The notes under the pieces were generated by a model, which was not told the origin of the DNA, did no database searches, and was given only the letters and a program-made list of their open reading frames with translations. Positions 1 to 9,266 of a DNA stretch of 64,000 nt are shown piece after piece. Position 1 is the stretch's first letter; every line of letters begins with the position of its first letter. Both the position numbers and the translations under genes were made by a program. The DNA comes from Streptomyces sp. CC208A (GTDB taxonomy: Bacteria > Actinomycetota > Actinomycetes > Streptomycetales > Streptomycetaceae), in assembly GCF_030010625.1 (NCBI RefSeq), contig NZ_JASCXN010000006.1, forward strand, positions 62,001 to 126,000. The letters are read 5' to 3'.

Positions 1-65
1 GACCAAACATCGCCAAGAGGTACGTATAGGCTGTCGGCCGCAGTTGTCCCGCCCGACCGACCGGA

Positions 66-1244
66 GTGCTCTCGGTGACCATCGCCCTCGACCCGTCCGA
101 CGCCGCCCCCGCCCCTGCCACCGACCCCGCCGCCGAGCAGGAGGAGGGCTTCTGGGTTCCGCGGGGAGCGGAGCCCCGGGAAGCCCCCGCCGGTCCCGCC
201 GATCCCGCCGGGGAGGAGGCCACCACCGAGGAGGAGGCCACCGCCGACCCCGTCGTGGTCCGGGACGCCCGGGACTTCGGCGTCTACGCCCGGACCGGCG
301 GCTGGACCTTCGCGCTCAAGGTGGCCCGCAGCGTGCGGCCCGGCGGGCAGCCGGCCGAGGGTTCGGCGGCACGGAAGGTGTCGGCGCGGGCGTTCGCCGC
401 GCTGGCGGGATGCTCGGCGGAGCGCGTGATGCGTTACTACAAGGCGTGGGACATGGCGGCGGACGACGGTCTGGTGCCGCAGTTCGAGGTCCTCGAGCCC
501 GGCGCCGACATCGAGCTGCCGGACGCGGACGTGTGGCTGTCCTACTACGCCTCCCGCAGCAGCGCGTCCTCCGTGCGCGGCCAGGCGATCAGCGCGGCGG
601 CGGAGGCGGAGGGCATCCGGCCGACGAAGGCCCTGGAGGTGGCGGAGAACCCGACCGCCCTGCGGGCCGCGATCCTCGCCGACCCGGGGACGGCGGAGGC
701 GGCGCGCGGGGCGCTCCTCGACCGGATGAAGGAGGACCCGGCGCTCCAGACGGAGATGGCGCGGGCCATCGCCCGCACCGACGGCGACGGCCTGAAGAAG
801 GCGGTGGCGAGCGAGGCGAAGGCCGCCGACCGGATCGGCTACGTCCGCCAGATCGTGGAGAACGGCCAGGTCAAGACGCCCGCCGGGCAGACCGTGGAGG
901 CACCGCCCGAGGTGCGCGCCGAGGCCGAGCGGCACCTCTCCCTCATCGACGAGCTGGACGACTCGGAGGAGGCCGGCGAGTGGGCCGGCGAGGCGTACAA
1001 GGCCGTGAAGGGCCTGGTCGCCAAGGCGGTCGAGGAGGACCCGGCGCTGCGGGTGCAGGAGCGCAGGACCCGCTTCTACAACAGTCTCCAGAAGGCCACG
1101 AAGGTCTTCGAGGAGCTGACCCTCGACGAGGTGCTGGAGGAGGAGATCTACGAGGAGGACATGCTCCAGCGCCTCGAAGCCCTCCAGGAGGCGATCGGCA
1201 GCTGCATCACCGCTCTGCGCAAGGCCGCGCCGACCGCCTCCTGA
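66..1244 (+). CDS. Conserved hypothetical protein with HTH-like segment
   Basis: I do not recognise a named family. The 392-residue protein starts at a GTG that follows a weak purine stretch. Residues 1-65 are an Ala/Pro/Glu-rich, probably disordered leader. Residues 106-130 (ARAFAALAGCSAERVMRYY) have the spacing of a helix-turn-helix. The remainder is predicted to be helical and charged, ending in a very acidic stretch near residues 345-365 (LDEVLEEEIYEED) before a basic tail. There is no signal peptide or membrane segment, so it is probably cytoplasmic. Codon bias is strongly G/C at third positions, which supports a real gene. A DNA-binding or nucleoid-associated role is possible but is inference only. 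It converges on the efflux gene downstream with a gap of only a few bases. Confidence 0.8.
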   Translation: MLSVTIALDPSDAAPAPATDPAAEQEEGFWVPRGAEPREAPAGPADPAGEEATTEEEATADPVVVRDARDFGVYARTGGWTFALKVARSVRPGGQPAEGSAARKVSARAFAALAGCSAERVMRYYKAWDMAADDGLVPQFEVLEPGADIELPDADVWLSYYASRSSASSVRGQAISAAAEAEGIRPTKALEVAENPTALRAAILADPGTAEAARGALLDRMKEDPALQTEMARAIARTDGDGLKKAVASEAKAADRIGYVRQIVENGQVKTPAGQTVEAPPEVRAEAERHLSLIDELDDSEEAGEWAGEAYKAVKGLVAKAVEEDPALRVQERRTRFYNSLQKATKVFEELTLDEVLEEEIYEEDMLQRLEALQEAIGSCITALRKAAPTAS

Positions 1245-1253
1245 ACCACCGGC

Positions 1254-3665
1254 TCAGTCCTGGTGGCCGAGCTGGAGGTCGCGTTCGGTGCGGCCGCCGC
1301 CGGCCATCTGGAGGACGGTGGCGACGGGTGGGTAGCCGGCGGCGATGACCGTGTACTCGCCGGAGGACAGGTCGACGAAGCGGAAGGTGCCGTCGGGGCC
1401 GGTGGTGAGGGTGTCGACGACGTTGCCGGCGGCGTCGAGGAGGGTGACGCGGGCGTCCTCGACCGGGCGGCCTCCCCCGGCCCGTACCGTGCCGCGCAGC
1501 ACCGCTCCGCCCGCCAGCTCGACGTCCTGGCGGGTCTCGCGGGAAGCCTGGACGCCGACCGGGACGGCGGCGGGCCGGAAGGCGGGGGCGCTGGCGGCGA
1601 GCGTGTACTCGCCGGCGACCAGTTCGGTGATCACGTACCCGCCCTCGCGTCCGCTGCGGGTGGAGGCGACGACCTCGCCGCGTACGTCGGTGAGGGTGAC
1701 GGCCGCGTCCCGGACGGGGGCGCCGTCGGCGGTGAGGACGGTGCCCGCGAGGCGTCCGGCGCCGCCGAGGACGACGTCGAGCTCGACGGGCCGGTCGCCG
1801 ACGGTGACGGAGACGGCCTGCGGCTGGTGGCCGCCGGCGGCGGCGATCAGCACGTACGAGCCGCCGGCGGGGGCGCTGAGCGCGTACCGGCCGTCCTCGC
1901 CGCTGGCGCCGCGGCCGATCTGGCGTCCGCCGACGTCGATGAGGGTGAGCGCCGCGCGCGGGACGCGGCTGCCGTCGGGGTGCTGCACGTGGCCGCAGAC
2001 CGGTACCCCGGCCGCGGGCGCCGTCCGGGCCGGGGGGATCGGGGTGGTGGCCTCGGTGGCGGGGCTGTGGTGGGGCACCAGCGGTTTCTCCTTGAGCAGG
2101 AAGGCGAGGACGAGGCCGAGCACGAGGACCGGCACGAGGTAGAGGAAGATCCGCGGCATGGCGTCCGCGTACGCCTGGACGTACGGGTCGCGCAGGGCGG
2201 GCGGCAGGGCGTGCACCGTCTGCGGGGTGATCGCCTCGGCGGGCGGCAGGGCGGTGCCGGTGCCCTGGACGGCGGGGAGCCGGTCGGCGAGGGCGTCGTC
2301 GAGACGGGCGGCGAAGAGGGTGCCGAAGACCGCGGCGCCGATGCTGCCGCCGATCTGCCGGAAGTAGGTGTGGGCGCTGGTGGCGGTGCCGAGGTCGGCG
2401 GGCCTGACGGAGTTCTGCACGGCGAGGACGAGCACCGGCATGATCAGGCCGATGCCGGTGCCGAGTACGGCCTGCCAGAGGCTGTGGGCGAGGCGGGGCG
2501 TGCCGATGTCCATCCGGGAGAGCAGGGCCATGCCGAGCGCCGCGAGGACGGAGCCGATCAGCGGGTAGACCTTGTAGCGGCCGGTGCGGCTGATGAGCTG
2601 CCCGGAGACGACGGAGGCGACGACGATCCCGCCCATGAGCGGGAGCATGAGGAGCCCGGACTCGGTGGCGGTGGCGCCCTCGACCATCTGGAGGAAGCTC
2701 GGCAGGTAGCCGGCGGCGCCGAAGAGGGCGATGCCGACGACGGCGCCGACGAGCGAGGTGACGGTGAAGACGGAGTCGCGGAACAGCCGCAGCGGGATGA
2801 GGGGTTCGGGCGCGAGGTGCTCGACGACCAGGAAGAGCAGGACGGTTCCGGCGGCGCCGCAGCCGAGACCGATGACGACCCGGTCGTCCCACGCGTACTC
2901 CGTCCCGCCCCAACTGGTCAGCAGGACCAGGCAGGTGGAGGCGGCGGCGAGCAGCAGGGCGCCGAGGACGTCGAAGCGGGCGCGGACCTTCGGCTTGGGC
3001 AGCTTGAGGACGGCGGCGACGACGGCGAGGGTGACGAGCCCGAAGGGGACGTTGAAGTAGAAGCACCAGCGCCAGGAGAGATGGTCGGTGAAGAAGCCGC
3101 CGAGGAGCGGTCCGGCGACGGAGGCGAGGCCGAAGGCGGCGCCGATCAGCCCCATGTAGCGGCCGCGTTCGCGGGACGGGACGATGTCGGCGATGATCGC
3201 CTGGACGCCGATCATGAGGCCGCCGGCGCCGACGCCCTGGAGGGCGCGGAAGGCGATGAGCTCGTCCATGGTGCGGGACCAGCCGGCGAGTCCGGAGCCG
3301 ATGACGAAGACGACGATGGCGAAGAGGAAGACGCCCTTGCGGCCGAGGAGGTCGCCGAGCTTGCCGTAGACGGGAAGGCCGATGGTGGAGGTCAGCAGGT
3401 AGGCGGTGATCGCCCAGGACATCCGGTCCAGGCCCTGGAGTTCGCCGACGATCTTCGGCAGGGCGGTGGCGACGATCATCTGCTCAAGGGCGGCGAGGAG
3501 CAGCGCGAGCATGAGACCGAAGAAGACGAGCCGGACGCGGCGGGGGTCGAGGGGGACCTCGGCCGGGGGCGACGGCGGGGGCCCGGTGGGCGGGCCTGCG
3601 GGCGATCCGGCCTCAGGGAGCGCCGCGGCTCCCCCGGCGTCCTTCGCCAGCGTGATCGCACCCAC
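1254..3665 (-). CDS. DHA2-type MFS drug efflux transporter with C-terminal carboxypeptidase-regulatory-like repeats
   Basis: Residues 1-45 are a Pro/Ala-rich cytoplasmic leader. Residues of about 48-530 form an EmrB/QacA-like core of 14 predicted membrane helices, with the motif-A loop [15 protein letters not shown] and the motif-C-like [13 protein letters not shown]. Proton-coupled export of lipophilic drugs is the family role. The protein has 803 residues, whereas typical DHA2 transporters have about 480-550. The extra 250 residues form three repeats of about 80 residues, each with the pattern G-x-V-x3-G-x-P-V-x-D-A-x-V-T-L and ending in G-x-Y-x-V/L. This pattern marks CarboxypepD_reg/Cna_B-like beta-sandwich domains. 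The tail follows the last membrane helix. Whether it lies outside depends on topology, which I infer but cannot prove. It is a single gene with no obvious operon partner. Confidence 0.9.
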   Translation of the reverse strand: MGAITLAKDAGGAAALPEAGSPAGPPTGPPPSPPAEVPLDPRRVRLVFFGLMLALLLAALEQMIVATALPKIVGELQGLDRMSWAITAYLLTSTIGLPVYGKLGDLLGRKGVFLFAIVVFVIGSGLAGWSRTMDELIAFRALQGVGAGGLMIGVQAIIADIVPSRERGRYMGLIGAAFGLASVAGPLLGGFFTDHLSWRWCFYFNVPFGLVTLAVVAAVLKLPKPKVRARFDVLGALLLAAASTCLVLLTSWGGTEYAWDDRVVIGLGCGAAGTVLLFLVVEHLAPEPLIPLRLFRDSVFTVTSLVGAVVGIALFGAAGYLPSFLQMVEGATATESGLLMLPLMGGIVVASVVSGQLISRTGRYKVYPLIGSVLAALGMALLSRMDIGTPRLAHSLWQAVLGTGIGLIMPVLVLAVQNSVRPADLGTATSAHTYFRQIGGSIGAAVFGTLFAARLDDALADRLPAVQGTGTALPPAEAITPQTVHALPPALRDPYVQAYADAMPRIFLYLVPVLVLGLVLAFLLKEKPLVPHHSPATEATTPIPPARTAPAAGVPVCGHVQHPDGSRVPRAALTLIDVGGRQIGRGASGEDGRYALSAPAGGSYVLIAAAGGHQPQAVSVTVGDRPVELDVVLGGAGRLAGTVLTADGAPVRDAAVTLTDVRGEVVASTRSGREGGYVITELVAGEYTLAASAPAFRPAAVPVGVQASRETRQDVELAGGAVLRGTVRAGGGRPVEDARVTLLDAAGNVVDTLTTGPDGTFRFVDLSSGEYTVIAAGYPPVATVLQMAGGGRTERDLQLGHQD

Positions 3666-3959
3666 GTACGGCTCCCCTCGTCACGGCCTCGCGCACGACC
3701 TCGCGCACGGCCTCGCCACCGCCTCGCCGGAGCCTCAGGAGCGGCCCCGGCGCCGGCCATTCTTCGCATCGGGCACGAAGCGGGAGCAAGTCGGGCGGTA
3801 CGGGCGGTGGTGGCCCCGGCGGGGGTGAACGGCGGGGCACGAAGGGGTACTTGCGGCGCTCATCAGCGCGTTTGCGGAACTCCCCGCGCCCCCTGGGCAC
3901 TTCGGGCGCCGGTACGGGGGCGGCGGGGAATCCACTCGAATCGGTGAACGCCCCGGGCG

Positions 3960-4403
3960 TTACTTCTCGGTCTCGGCCGCCAGCTTGGCGAGCACGGCGT
4001 CGTAGATCCGGGCGAGGCCCTTGGGGGCGAAGGTCCGCTCGAAGAAGCCGCCGATGCCGCCTGCGCCGTTCCAGACGGCGGTGACGACGGCGCGGGACTT
4101 GCCCTCGCCGGCCGGGGTCACGGTCCAGGTGGTGACCATGGAGGAGTTGCGGTCCTTCTCGACGAGCTGCCCGTCGGTGGGCTCGGTGACCTCCAGGAGG
4201 CAGTCGCGGACGCGCTTGCTGGTGGCCTGGAGCTTCCAGTGGACGAGGGTGCCCTCGCCGTCGCCGCCCTCGCGCACCTCGTACTCGCTGAAGTGCTCGG
4301 GCAGCAGCTTCGCGCGCGTGCCGCTGTAGTCGGCCAGCGTGTCGAACACGGTCTCCGCGTCCGCCGCGATGATCCGTTCCGTCGTGGACTCGACCTGCGC
4401 CAT
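3960..4403 (-). CDS. SRPBCC (START-like) family protein
   Basis: A small 147-residue protein beginning MAQVESTTERIIAADAET, the classic N-terminus of polyketide-cyclase/dehydrase-like START-fold proteins. These bind a hydrophobic ligand in a helix-grip cavity. The ATG is chosen because GGAGGAAA sits directly in front of it. The reading frame stays open further upstream, but the extra sequence lacks coding character. Downstream parts show the alternating beta pattern of the fold (GTLVHWKLQATSKRV, TTWTVTPAGEGKSRAVV) and a C-terminal amphipathic helix. It could be an aromatase/cyclase relative or a general lipid-binding protein, and no biosynthetic neighbours point to a substrate. It is transcribed divergently from the secreted hydrolase. 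Confidence 0.85.
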   Translation of the reverse strand: MAQVESTTERIIAADAETVFDTLADYSGTRAKLLPEHFSEYEVREGGDGEGTLVHWKLQATSKRVRDCLLEVTEPTDGQLVEKDRNSSMVTTWTVTPAGEGKSRAVVTAVWNGAGGIGGFFERTFAPKGLARIYDAVLAKLAAETEK

Positions 4404-4751
4404 CGCATTTCCTCCAGCTCGTGGTTGTTCCGGTTGTTCCAGGGGGGTGTGCGCCAAGCGAACCACGTGGCTCCCGGGGCGCGAAATCCGGGTGGTGACG
4501 CCATGGGGAACAGATACCGCGGGGAACAGATGTCCCCTTCCGCGGAGAGTCCGCGGAGAGTCCACGAAGAGTCCGTGGAGAGGGAGGGCCGACGTACGGG
4601 CGGGGTCCGCGCACTCCGAGCAGCTCGCGCCCCCTCCAGGGCCGGCGACACGCCGGAGGGTCACCTGACACGCCGTCATCATGCCCTCCTTTCGGGTCGA
4701 ACACCGGCGAAGCAGGCCGTGTCCCTCGCCGCGCGGGGCAGTTCACGTTCC
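4404..4751. other. Divergent intergenic region between the SRPBCC and hydrolase genes
   Basis: The only structure I see here is a set of short direct repeats, entered separately. No convincing short gene is present: reading frames crossing the region have poor third-position bias. It must contain two divergent promoters, but I cannot place -10/-35 boxes with confidence. Confidence 0.5.
4505..4584. repeat. Short tandem direct repeats in a divergent promoter region
   Basis: Two copies of GGGGAACAGAT (at 4505 and 4521, 16 bp apart) are followed by four contiguous 11-bp units at 4541, 4552, 4563 and 4574. The unit is CGCGGAGAGTC: the first two copies are identical and the last two are degenerate. 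An 11-bp period equals about one helical turn, as in operators of OmpR/SARP-type activators. The sequence is not the PhoP-box consensus. Function is inference. Confidence 0.6.
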
Positions 4752-6374
4752 ATGACCACCCGCGCAGGAATGCTCATCGCCGCTGGGGCGCTGGTCGCCG
4801 GTACGGTCACCGTCCTGCCCGCGTCCGCCGCGGGCACCGGTGAACCGGCCCCCCGCCCCTTCCCCCCGCTCTCCTGGACCGCCTGCGGCACCAAGGCGTA
4901 TCCGAAACTCCAGTGCGCCACCCTCGACGTGCCGCTGAACCACGACGACCCGGCAGGCCGGAGCATCTCGCTCGCGCTGACCCGGATCCCGCACACCGCC
5001 AAGACCTCCCAGGGCCCGCTCCTGGTCAACCCCGGCGGGCCGGGCGGCAGCGGACGCGGCATGGCCGGTTACGTCGCCGCCTCGCTGCCCCCGAAGGTCG
5101 CCGCCTCGTACGACGTCATCGGCTTCGACCCGCGCGGCGTCGGCAGGAGCGAGCCCGCCCTCGACTGCCGGCCCGGCCACTTCGACCCGGTCCGCCCCGA
5201 CTCGGTGCCGCGCGGCGCCGACGCCGAGCGGACCGCCCTGGAACGCGCCCAGGCCTTCGCCGCCGCCTGTGGCAAGAAGTACGCCGACGTGCTCCCGTAC
5301 ATCGACACCGTCAGCACCGCCCGCGACCTCGACCTGATCCGGCGGGCGCTCGGCGCCGAGCGGATCAACTACCTCGGCTACTCGTACGGCACCTACCTGG
5401 GCGCCGTCTACGCCCGCCTGTATCCGGAGCGGGTGCGGCGGATGGCGCTGGACTCCGTGGTCAACCCGAACGGCGTCTGGTACGAGGACAACCTGGCGCA
5501 GGACTACGCCTTCGACACCCGCCACAAGGACTTCATGGCCTGGGTGGCGAAGCACGACGACGTCTACCGGCTGGGCAGGGACCCGGAGGCGGTCGAGGCC
5601 GCCTGGTACCGGATGCGCGAGGAGCTGCGCGACGCCCCGGCGGGCGGCAGGGTCGGCCCGGGCGAGCTGGAGGACACCTTCCTGCCCGGCGGCTACTACG
5701 ACGGCTACTGGCCGAAGCTCGCGCGCGCCTTCTCCGCGTACGTCAACGACCGGGACCCGGCCCCGCTGACGGCTGCCTACGAGCGGTACGCCGAGGCCGA
5801 CGCCGCCGCCGACAACGGGTACTCCGTCTACGCGGCGGTCCAGTGCCGGGACGCGGCCTGGCCCCGGGACTGGAACGTGTGGCGGAAGGACAACTGGGAC
5901 ATCCACGCCAAGGCGCCCTTCTCCACCTGGAACAACGCCTGGTACAACGCGCCGTGCGCGTTCTGGCCGGTGGAGCCGCTCGGCCCGCCGGACGTCAGCA
6001 ACGACCAGCTCCCGCCCGTCCTGATCCTCCAGGCCACCGACGACGCCGCCACCCCGTACGAGGGCGGGCTCGCCCTGCACCGGATGGTGCGGGGATCCAG
6101 CCTGGTCGTCGAGGAGGGCGGAGGGAACCACGGCGTGACCCTCGCGGGCAACGACTGCCTCGACGAGCACCTCGCCGCCTACCTCGCCGACGGCACCGTG
6201 CCGCGCGCCGAGGGCGGGGCCGAGGTGGACGCGGTCTGCACCGCCCTCCCGGAACCGAAGCCGGAACCGGCGGCCGCGCCGAAGCAGAAGAGCGCCACCG
6301 AGAGCGCCGTCGAGGACACCGCCTCGGTACGGACCGGGACGACGCTGCACGGCCTCCTCGGCCACGTGCGCTGA
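4752..6374 (+). CDS. Secreted alpha/beta hydrolase, tripeptidyl aminopeptidase (SlpD/Tap) family
   Basis: A 540-residue protein with an N-terminal signal peptide (MTTRAGMLIAAGALVAGTV, cleavage expected after the Ala-rich ASAA near residue 27). It belongs to the alpha/beta-hydrolase family that removes tripeptides from the N-termini of extracellular proteins in streptomycetes. Visible catalytic features are the oxyanion-hole segment NPGGPGGSG (residues 93-101), the nucleophile elbow GYSYG with Ser211, an acid in QATDDAATPYEGG and the base in GGGNHGVT. The C-terminal TAP-like domain (residues about 420-500) is typical. A Pro/Lys-rich tail (EPKPEPAAAPKQK) may be a wall spacer. The ATG at the signal peptide is preferred; a second Met six codons later is an alternative. 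Confidence 0.93.
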   Translation: MTTRAGMLIAAGALVAGTVTVLPASAAGTGEPAPRPFPPLSWTACGTKAYPKLQCATLDVPLNHDDPAGRSISLALTRIPHTAKTSQGPLLVNPGGPGGSGRGMAGYVAASLPPKVAASYDVIGFDPRGVGRSEPALDCRPGHFDPVRPDSVPRGADAERTALERAQAFAAACGKKYADVLPYIDTVSTARDLDLIRRALGAERINYLGYSYGTYLGAVYARLYPERVRRMALDSVVNPNGVWYEDNLAQDYAFDTRHKDFMAWVAKHDDVYRLGRDPEAVEAAWYRMREELRDAPAGGRVGPGELEDTFLPGGYYDGYWPKLARAFSAYVNDRDPAPLTAAYERYAEADAAADNGYSVYAAVQCRDAAWPRDWNVWRKDNWDIHAKAPFSTWNNAWYNAPCAFWPVEPLGPPDVSNDQLPPVLILQATDDAATPYEGGLALHRMVRGSSLVVEEGGGNHGVTLAGNDCLDEHLAAYLADGTVPRAEGGAEVDAVCTALPEPKPEPAAAPKQKSATESAVEDTASVRTGTTLHGLLGHVR

Positions 6375-6382
6375 GCCGCCCG

Positions 6383-6435
6383 CCGGCCCCCTGGCCCCTG
6401 GCCCCTGCCCGTGGCGCGCAGGGGTCAGGGGGCCG
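6383..6435. terminator. Bidirectional hairpin terminator
   Basis: Arms of 17 bases (6383-6399 and 6419-6435) pair throughout, with a single G-U wobble, around a 19-base loop. It lies between the convergent hydrolase and HEAT-repeat genes and covers the HEAT gene's stop codon. Confidence 0.75.
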
Positions 6436-7036
6436 AGGACAGCAGGGTCAGGGAGCGTTCGGCGGCGCGGCCGAGGCGGGGGTGCGGAAGGGCCGCTTCG
6501 AGGACCTCCCGGGCCAGCGGGTCGCCGAGCGCGCCCAGGCCCTCGACGCAGGCGAGGCCGACCCGCCAGTGGGGGTCGCCCGCCAGGAGCCGGCGCTCCA
6601 GGACGGTGACGAGGGCCGGGACGGATTCGGGGGCGCGCAGGGCGGTCAGCAGACGGACCGGCAGGAGGGCGTAGGCGACGCGGAGTTCGTTGGTCGCGAG
6701 GGCGGCGGCGGCGCGTGCGGTGCGCGGGTCGCCGAGCCGGGTGAGGGCGTGGGCGGCGCTGACGCAGCGCTCGGGGTCGCGGTGGTTGAGGAGGAGGACG
6801 AGAGCCTCGAAGGCGCGCCGGTCTCCGGCGACGCCGAGCCGGTAGGCGGCGATCTCGCGGGCCCAGAGCGGTCGGCCGGGGGCGGTGAGCACGCGGTGGA
6901 GTTCTTCGTGATCGGTGGTGCGGGCCAGTTCCGTGAATGCGGCGGGGACTTCTTCGTCCGCATTCCGGATCTCCTCGCGCAATCGATCGATCATCGAGCA
7001 GAATTCGGGATCGGATCGATCATCGAGCATTTCCAT
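6425..7036 (-). CDS. HEAT-repeat domain protein
   Basis: A 203-residue all-helical protein built from about four HEAT/PBS-lyase-like repeats, for example DPERCVSAAHALTRLGDPRT, ESVPALVTVLERRL and HWRVGLACVEGLGALGDPLA. HEAT proteins are scaffolds, and this one has no catalytic motif. I recall relatives in Streptomyces being labelled adenylosuccinate lyase, but the lyase signature is absent, so that name is not supported. The start MEMLDDRSDPEF is at the head of the frame; an internal Met (MIDRLREE) is possible. The N-terminal codons contain two near-identical GATCGATCATCGAG stretches. It is divergent from the 3-hydroxyacyl-CoA dehydrogenase gene. Confidence 0.85.
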   Translation of the reverse strand: MEMLDDRSDPEFCSMIDRLREEIRNADEEVPAAFTELARTTDHEELHRVLTAPGRPLWAREIAAYRLGVAGDRRAFEALVLLLNHRDPERCVSAAHALTRLGDPRTARAAAALATNELRVAYALLPVRLLTALRAPESVPALVTVLERRLLAGDPHWRVGLACVEGLGALGDPLAREVLEAALPHPRLGRAAERSLTLLSSAP

Positions 7037-7384
7037 GAATCGAGCCTATCCGCGATCCACATCACATCTTCCGAACTTCCCAGGACTGGCGCGCTCGTTA
7101 CCGGCCGGTTAGTCTCAGACGAGCGGGTTACCCCCGCGCCTCCCATGACGGCCTGGTGACGCAGCCGTCGTGGGTGTTCGTCGGTTCGGCAGTTCTCGAC
7201 GCGACTCCGGGACAGAGTCCGTCGCCCTTTTTCCCAGGCCCGGAAAGCGGTTCTCCTCCGCGGTTTCCCCGGCCCTGCCCCCGCACCTTTCCGCGCCTGA
7301 TCCGCGCACCCGTCGTGCCCTCTTCGCGCCCGGCGTGCGCGCGCACCACCTTCAGTCGTCACTCTTCCTCCCAGGAGTCCCCTG
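7037..7384. other. Divergent intergenic region upstream of the hydroxyacyl-CoA dehydrogenase
   Basis: It is less GC-rich at its left end (about 7040-7110), consistent with promoters for both flanking genes. It holds one palindrome, entered separately. I see no credible gene in it. Confidence 0.5.
7098..7111. promoter_or_regulatory. Candidate TetR-type operator upstream of the hydroxyacyl-CoA dehydrogenase
   Basis: TTACCGGCCGGTTA is palindromic at 12 of 14 positions with a perfect ACCGGCCGGT core. It sits in the shared promoter region of a fatty-acid-type gene that is followed by a TetR gene. Operator identity and the cognate regulator are inferred. Confidence 0.4.
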
Positions 7385-9166
7385 ATGGACACCCCTCTCT
7401 CCACCATCGCCGTCGTCGGCCTCGGCACCATGGGCACCGGCATCGCCGACATCCTCGTCCGGGCCGGCCGTGAGGTCGTCGGCATCGACATCAGCGAGTC
7501 CGCGGCCGCCCGGGCCGTCGCCGCCCTGGAGGCGTCCACCGCCCGCGCGGTGGCCCGTGAGCGGATCACCGAGGACGAGCGGCAGGACGCCCTGGCGCGC
7601 TTCCGCGTCTACACGGACCTCCAGGCCGCCGCCGCGGCCGACCTCGTCATCGAGGTGGTGCCGGAGTCGTACGAGACCAAGCAGGAGGTCTTCCGGGCGC
7701 TCGACGGCATCGTCCGGACCGACACGATCCTCGCCACCGGCACCAACGCGCTCTCGGTGACCCGGCTCGCCGCCGACTCGGCGCACCCGGAGCGGGTCCT
7801 CGGCCTGCACTTCTTCGCGCCGGTCCAGGCGATGAAGCTGGTCGAGGTGGTCTCCTCGGTGCTGACCGACCCGCGGGCGGTCGAGGCGGTCACCCGGCTC
7901 GCCGAGGACCTCGGCAAGGAGCCGGTGGCGGTCGGCGACCGGGCCGGCTTCATCGCGGACGGGCTGCTCTTCGGCTACCTGAACCAGGCCGCGGCCATGT
8001 ACGAGGCCCACTACGCCTCCCGCGAGGACATCGACGCGGCCATGAAGCTGGGCTGCGGCCTGCCGATGGGCCCGCTGGAGCTGCTCGACCTGGTGGGCGT
8101 CGACACCGCCCGTACCGTCCTCGACGCCATGTACCAGGCGTCCCACGACCGGCTGCACGCCCCCGCGCCGATCCTGAAGCAGCTCTCCGAGGCCGGTCTC
8201 ACCGGCCGGAAGGCGGGCCGTGGCTTCTACACGTACGCGGCGCCGGGCTCGGCCGAGAAGGTCGACGACGCGCTGACCCCGGCGGCCTCGGGCACCGGCG
8301 GCGCGGGGCGCGAGGTCCGCTCGGTGGGCGTGGCCGGTTCGGGCACGATGGCCTCCGGCATCGCCGAGGTCTTCGCCAAGGCCGGGTACGACGTCGTCCT
8401 CGCCGCCCGCTCTCAGGAGAAGGCGGACGCGGCCAAGGCATTCGTCGCCAAGTCGCTGGCGCGCTCGGTGGACAAGGGCCGGATGACCGGCGAGGCCCGC
8501 GACGAGACGCTGGCCCGGATCACGCCGGCCGGTTCGCTGGACGCCTTCGCCGAGGTCGACCTGGCGGTCGAGGCGGTCGCCGAGGACCTGGAGATCAAGC
8601 GGGAGCTCTTCGCCCGCCTGGACAAGATCTGCAAGCCGGGCGCGGTGCTCGCCACCACGACCTCCTCGCTGCCGGTCGTGGCCTGCGCCCAGGCGACCTC
8701 GCGCCCGCAGGACGTCATCGGCATGCACTTCTTCAACCCGGCGCCGGCGATGAAGCTGGTCGAGATCGTCCGTACGGTCCTGACCGCCGACGACGTGCAC
8801 GCCACCGTCCGCGAGGTCACCGCCAAGATCAGGAAGCACGGCGTGGACTGCGGCGACCGGGCCGGCTTCATCGTCAACGCGCTGCTGTTCCCGTACCTGA
8901 ACAACGCGGTCAAGATGGTCCAGGAGCACTACGCGTCCCTGGACGACATCGACACGGCGATGAAGCTGGGCGGCGGCTACCCGATGGGTCCGTTCGAGCT
9001 CCTGGACGTGGTCGGCCTGGACGTCTCGCTGGCCATCGAGAAGGTGCTGCACCGCGAGTTCCGCGACCCGGGGCTGGCCCCGGCGCCGCTCCTGGAGCAC
9101 CTGGTGGCGGCGGGCTGCCTGGGCCGCAAGACGGGGCGCGGCTTCCGCGAATATGCCCGGCGCTGA
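7385..9166 (+). CDS. 3-hydroxybutyryl-CoA / 3-hydroxyacyl-CoA dehydrogenase, tandemly duplicated
   Basis: Oxidises or reduces 3-hydroxyacyl-CoA with NAD(P). Here it probably links acetoacetyl-CoA and 3-hydroxybutyryl-CoA, upstream of crotonyl-CoA in the ethylmalonyl-CoA pathway. The 593-residue protein is two complete dehydrogenases in tandem. Copy one (about 1-290) has the Rossmann loop VGLGTMGTGIAD, the HFFAPV segment and GDRAGFIAD. Copy two (from about 309) has VAGSGTMASGIAE, MHFFNPAPAMKLVEI and GDRAGFIVN. Each copy has both the NAD-binding fold and the C-terminal helical dimerisation domain. Single-copy homologues are about 285 residues, so this is a gene-internal duplication and fusion. 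The ATG has a CAGGAG purine stretch about ten bases upstream. The TetR gene follows. Confidence 0.93.
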   Translation: MDTPLSTIAVVGLGTMGTGIADILVRAGREVVGIDISESAAARAVAALEASTARAVARERITEDERQDALARFRVYTDLQAAAAADLVIEVVPESYETKQEVFRALDGIVRTDTILATGTNALSVTRLAADSAHPERVLGLHFFAPVQAMKLVEVVSSVLTDPRAVEAVTRLAEDLGKEPVAVGDRAGFIADGLLFGYLNQAAAMYEAHYASREDIDAAMKLGCGLPMGPLELLDLVGVDTARTVLDAMYQASHDRLHAPAPILKQLSEAGLTGRKAGRGFYTYAAPGSAEKVDDALTPAASGTGGAGREVRSVGVAGSGTMASGIAEVFAKAGYDVVLAARSQEKADAAKAFVAKSLARSVDKGRMTGEARDETLARITPAGSLDAFAEVDLAVEAVAEDLEIKRELFARLDKICKPGAVLATTTSSLPVVACAQATSRPQDVIGMHFFNPAPAMKLVEIVRTVLTADDVHATVREVTAKIRKHGVDCGDRAGFIVNALLFPYLNNAVKMVQEHYASLDDIDTAMKLGGGYPMGPFELLDVVGLDVSLAIEKVLHREFRDPGLAPAPLLEHLVAAGCLGRKTGRGFREYARR

Positions 9167-9266
9167 GCCCGTAGAGCCCCGCAGGGGCTGGGGCGGGCTC
9201 CTGGAGCCCTCCGGCGGTCCGCCCCCGCAGGCGCGTCTTCCTGCACGGATGCAGTACGTTCGGGTC

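Noticed and set aside
1263-3947. A very long open frame (about 890 codons) antisense to the efflux gene
   Set aside because: Its composition is Asp/Glu/Gly/Ala/Val-rich without domains, as expected for the shadow of a GC-rich gene; the minus-strand transporter explains the region fully.
9170-9210. A terminator after the hydroxyacyl-CoA dehydrogenase gene
   Set aside because: Only 6- to 7-base arms pair, and the region is close to the TetR start; read-through into the TetR gene is as likely.
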